Part shown: piece by piece, positions 61,694-64,000 of the stretch
Numbering within the stretch: position 1 is the first letter of the stretch
Layout: every line of letters starts with the position of its first letter
Assembly (NCBI RefSeq): GCF_031656915.1
Contig: NZ_CP134227.1
Location: 620,001-684,000, forward strand
Direction: 5' to 3'
Length of the DNA stretch: 64,000 bases
Origin: Nocardioides marmorisolisilvae
GTDB lineage: Bacteria > Actinomycetota > Actinomycetes > Propionibacteriales > Nocardioidaceae
The notes under the pieces: generated by a model
Seen by the model: only the letters and a program-made list of their open reading frames with translations
Database searches by the model: none
Told to the model about the DNA's origin: nothing
Translations under genes and position numbers: made by a program

Positions 61694-62602
61694 TCAGGTC
61701 CCGTAGACAGGCTCGGGAGCAGCGCCCTCCGCGATGAGCGCGTCGACGACCTCGCCGAGCTCGAAGGCCTCCCAGCGCCGACCCGCATCGCGCGTCGCAC
61801 CGTGTCGCCAGGAGTCCTCGAGGGTCAGCTTGCCGCCGTCGATCTCGAACACCCGACCGGTGACGTGGCCGGCCGCCTCCGACGCGAGCCAGGCCACGAT
61901 CGGGGAGTTGTCCTCCGGCACGGCCATGTCGGAGGTGTCGAAGGCGCCCTCGGTCATCCGGGTCCGGGCGACTGGCGCGATCGCGTTCACAGTCACGCCG
62001 ACGCGGCCGAGCTCGGCGGCCGCGACCAGGGTCATGGTCGCGATACCGCCCTTTGCTGCCGAATAGGCCACCTGGCCGATCGAGCCCTGCAGCCCGGCGC
62101 CCGAGGACGTGTTGATGACGCGGCCTGCACGCGGCCGACCGGCCTTGGACTCGGCACGCCAGTACGCCGCCGCGTGGCGGAGCGGCGCGAAGTGACCCTT
62201 CAGGTGCACCCGGATGACCGAGTCCCACTCGTCCTCAGTCGCGTTGACGAGCATCCGATCGCGGACGAACCCAGCGTTGTTGACCAGCACGTCGAGCGCG
62301 CCGTACGTCTCGATCGCCTGCCGCACCATCGCCTCGGCCTGTGCGAAGTCGGCCACGTCCGCGCCGTTGGCGACCGCCCGTCCGCCCGCCGCCTCGATCT
62401 CCGCGACGACCTCGTCGGCCGGCGAATCGCCCCTCTCCCCCGCAAGGGACACCCCATAGTCGTTGACGACGACCGCGGCGCCCTGCCGAGCCAGCTCCAA
62501 CGCATGGGCACGGCCGATGCCGCGACCGGCGCCCGTCACGATCGCGACCCGGCCCTGCAACAGGCCGCGATCGGGGGGCCGATGTGCGGACGAACGAGGC
62601 AT
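61694..62602 (-). CDS. Short-chain dehydrogenase, Rv3548c-like
   Basis: 302-aa SDR with an insertion typical of the hydroxysteroid/MFE-2 group. VAIVTGAGRGIGRAHALELA with VVVNDYGVSLAGERGDSPAD after beta-2, NNAGFVRDRMLVNATEDEWD, catalytic VINTSSGAGLQGSIGQVAYS followed by AAKGG, and a C-terminal tail of about 40 extra residues. ATG 62602 is preceded by AGGAG five bases upstream; a GTG two codons earlier is also open. It matches Rv3548c in position (after fadA5, before a second SDR). A role in steroid side-chain or C/D-ring oxidation is inferred. Confidence 0.86.
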   Translation of the reverse strand: MPRSSAHRPPDRGLLQGRVAIVTGAGRGIGRAHALELARQGAAVVVNDYGVSLAGERGDSPADEVVAEIEAAGGRAVANGADVADFAQAEAMVRQAIETYGALDVLVNNAGFVRDRMLVNATEDEWDSVIRVHLKGHFAPLRHAAAYWRAESKAGRPRAGRVINTSSGAGLQGSIGQVAYSAAKGGIATMTLVAAAELGRVGVTVNAIAPVARTRMTEGAFDTSDMAVPEDNSPIVAWLASEAAGHVTGRVFEIDGGKLTLEDSWRHGATRDAGRRWEAFELGEVVDALIAEGAAPEPVYGT

Positions 62603-62619
62603 TTTCACTCCTGGTGATC

Positions 62620-62682
62620 GGGAAGGTACAACTCAACGGACGACAGGCCCCAAACCAACGGGCGCTAACACGGAACTCAACG
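62620..62682 (-). repeat. Second 22-bp-phased repeat array, divergent copies
   Basis: On the minus strand, units begin at 62681 (GTTGAGTTCCGTGTTAGC), 62659 (GTTGGTTTGGGG) and 62637 (GTTGAGTTGTACC), exactly 22 bp apart. The first agrees with the 61619 unit at 17 of 22 positions; the others are more worn. The first unit contains the TGA stop codon of the second SDR gene. The array occupies the gap between the two SDR genes. Confidence 0.7.
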
Positions 62683-63432
62683 GGCGTCCAGCGCGGTCAG
62701 GAAGGCGGGGCGCTCGCCGCCGCCGTGGCACTCGATACAGGCACCGGAGACGTAGGAGGCCAGGGAGGAGGCGAGGAACACCGCGACCCCGCCGACCTCC
62801 TCGGGCTCCGCCAGCCTCCCGAGCGGGATCGTCCGGTCGATGGCGGCGATGCCTTCCTCGCCGCCGTAGTGCAGGTCGGTCTGCTCGGTGCGGACCAGAC
62901 CGACGTCGATCGCGTTCACCCGGACCCGCGGCGCCCACTCCACCGCGAGGGTGCGGGTGAGCGAGTCGAGGCCGGCCTTTGCCGCCCCGTAGGACGCCGT
63001 TCCCGGCGACGGCCGCAGCGCCGACACCGAGGACACGTTCACGATGGCTCCGCCGCCGTCCTGGCGCTGCATCACCGCGTTGGCTGCCTGCATCAGCGTC
63101 AGCGGTGCGAGCAGGTTGAGGCCGGTGACCTTGCTGTGGAAGTTGGCCGAGGCATCGGCGGCCAGGGCGTACGGCGCGCCGCCGGCGTTGTTGACCAGCA
63201 CGTCGAGAGCACCGTGGTCAGCCACGATCCGTGCGACCAGGTCCGAGACGGCAACAGGGTCACGGACGTCGCACTCGTGGTGCGCGACGCCGACCGGATC
63301 GGCCGCCGAGCGCGCGCAGGTCACCACGGTGGCGCCGGCGTCGACGAACCGCCGGCTGATGCCCAGGCCGACACCGCGGGTGCCGCCGGTCACCAGCACC
63401 ACCCGGTTGCCGAGGTCGAGGTCGAGAGTCAC
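62677..63432 (-). CDS. Short-chain dehydrogenase, Rv3549c-like
   Basis: 251-aa classical SDR: VVLVTGGTRGVGLGISRRFV near residue 12, VLVNNAGGAPYALAADASAN, VNVSSVSALRPSPGTASYGA followed by AKAGL (catalytic Ser and YxxxK), and the C-terminal PLGRLAEPEEVGGVAVFLAS. It stands upstream of the other SDR on the same strand, with 74 bp of repeat-bearing spacer, and divergent from echA20 with a KstR2-type box between, as Rv3549c-Rv3550. A hydroxyacyl- or hydroxysteroid-type substrate in HIP degradation is likely but unproven. Confidence 0.87.
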   Translation of the reverse strand: MTLDLDLGNRVVLVTGGTRGVGLGISRRFVDAGATVVTCARSAADPVGVAHHECDVRDPVAVSDLVARIVADHGALDVLVNNAGGAPYALAADASANFHSKVTGLNLLAPLTLMQAANAVMQRQDGGGAIVNVSSVSALRPSPGTASYGAAKAGLDSLTRTLAVEWAPRVRVNAIDVGLVRTEQTDLHYGGEEGIAAIDRTIPLGRLAEPEEVGGVAVFLASSLASYVSGACIECHGGGERPAFLTALDAR

Positions 63433-63443
63433 CCTGCTACCCT

Positions 63444-63457
63444 ACCAAGCACTTGCT
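63444..63457. promoter_or_regulatory. KstR2-type operator, SDR / echA20
   Basis: ACCAAGCACTTGCT matches the KstR2 motif AnCAAGnnCTTGnT at every defined position. It lies 12 bp upstream of the SDR start and 41 bp upstream of echA20, so it can serve both. Confidence 0.85.
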
Positions 63458-63497
63458 TGGTCGCATCACAGGCTCGACCCGGACATCGAGGAGCACC

Positions 63498-64000
63498 ATG
63501 GGCATCACCTCCGAGCTGCACAGCGACGGCGTCTGCGTCGTCACCTGCGACTACCCACCGGTCAATGCGCTGCCGGTGCAGGGCTGGTTCGACCTCGCCG
63601 CGGCGCTGGACGATGCCGGCGCGGACCGGTCCACACACGTCGTGGTGCTGCGTGCCGAGGGCAAGGGCTTCAACGCCGGGGTCGACATCAAGGAGATGCA
63701 GACGACCGACGGCTTCGACGCGCTCGTCGGCGCCAACAAGGGCTGCTTCGCCGCTTTCAGGGCGGTCTACGAGTGCCCGGTGCCGGTCATCGCCGCGGTG
63801 CATGGGTTCTGCCTCGGCGGCGGGGTCGGCCTGGTCGGCAACGCCGACGTCGTCGTGGCCAGTGAGGACGCGTACTTCGGCGTGCCCGAGGTCAAGCAGG
63901 GCGCGCTGGGCGCCGCGACGCACCTGGCACGGCTGGTGCCGCAGCACCTCATGCGCACCTTGTACTTCACCGCACGCACCATCAGCGCCGCCGACCTGGT
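63498..64000 (+). CDS. echA20: EchA20-like enoyl-CoA hydratase-family enzyme (3' end beyond window)
   Basis: Crotonase-family protein; EchA20 of M. tuberculosis is a ring-opening hydrolase in HIP (steroid C/D-ring) catabolism. The visible 167 codons show GITSELHSDGVCVVTCDYPP, VLRAEGKGFNAGVDIKEMQT (first oxyanion loop), PVIAAVHGFCLGGGVGLVGN (second) and YFGVPEVKQGALGAATHLAR. ATG 63498 has GAGGAG upstream. Context (two SDRs on the other strand, KstR2 box) is that of Rv3548c-Rv3550. The C-terminal third is outside the window. Confidence 0.9.
   Translation, partial: MGITSELHSDGVCVVTCDYPPVNALPVQGWFDLAAALDDAGADRSTHVVVLRAEGKGFNAGVDIKEMQTTDGFDALVGANKGCFAAFRAVYECPVPVIAAVHGFCLGGGVGLVGNADVVVASEDAYFGVPEVKQGALGAATHLARLVPQHLMRTLYFTARTISAADL

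Noticed and set aside
61619-62682. CRISPR-like array
   Set aside because: The units are contiguous 22-bp repeats without spacers, few in number and degenerate; no cas genes are present.

Overview
The window is a very GC-rich, gene-dense actinobacterial chromosome segment. RbpA, WhiA, OpcA, an SufR-headed suf operon, F420/LLM enzymes and steroid catabolism with KstR-type operators all point to Actinobacteria. Gene content and style best suit a Nocardioides-like member of Propionibacteriales; the genus is an inference. There are 59 protein genes, the first (sufD) and last (echA20) cut by the window edges. I see no rRNA, tRNA, CRISPR array or insertion sequence.

Layout. (1) 1-3,017: sufR-sufB-sufD Fe-S assembly operon on the minus strand, with a palindrome over its likely promoter. 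(2) 3,138-9,641: a lone molybdopterin-binding oxidase subunit, an ABC exporter pair, heme A synthase ctaA, a START-like protein and heme O synthase ctaB. (3) 9,710-17,816: tkt-tal-pgi-zwf-opcA-pgl, a pentose-phosphate operon with overlapping stop/start codons. (4) 17,846-24,422 (minus): gap-pgk-tpiA-secG-rbpA and rapZ-yvcK-whiA. (5) 24,426-31,327 (minus): uvrC, a Rieske lipoprotein, uvrA behind a LexA box, and a secreted nuclease-like protein. Blocks 1-5 match the gene neighbourhood around Rv1420-Rv1461 of Mycobacterium tuberculosis (recalled synteny, not computed).

(6) 31,478-64,000 is mainly a steroid (cholesterol-type) degradation region with homologues of M. tuberculosis Rv3504-3506, Rv3515c-3516, Rv3520c-3523, Rv3545c-3546 and Rv3548c-3550: kshA/kshB, fadE26-fadE27-fadD17, fadD19/echA19, LLM/DUF35/ltp4/ltp3, cyp125/fadA5, two SDRs and echA20. 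Six KstR-type operators and one KstR2-type operator lie in the divergent promoters of these genes. CYP125, FadD19, FadE26/27, EchA19, FadD17 and FadA5 would shorten the side chain. KshAB opens ring B through 9-alpha-hydroxylation. The KstR2-linked genes at the right edge would begin C/D-ring (HIP) catabolism.

Inserted among the steroid genes are non-catabolic units: a YCII/ECF42-type sigma factor pair, a quinone oxidoreductase and LysE exporter, a DUF3137-like/LemA pair, a Ser/Thr kinase, and a map/regulator/folE/ferredoxin-reductase island with an iron-box-like operator. Many genes have a TANNNT -10 box 6-8 nt before the start codon, suggesting leaderless transcripts; I used this to choose starts. 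The most promising undescribed items are the 100-residue Cys/His protein coupled between kshA and kshB, the DUF35-Ltp4-Ltp3 module whose thiolase-fold proteins lack thiolase residues, the iron-box folE island, and two arrays of 22-bp-phased repeats near 61.6 and 62.7 kb.
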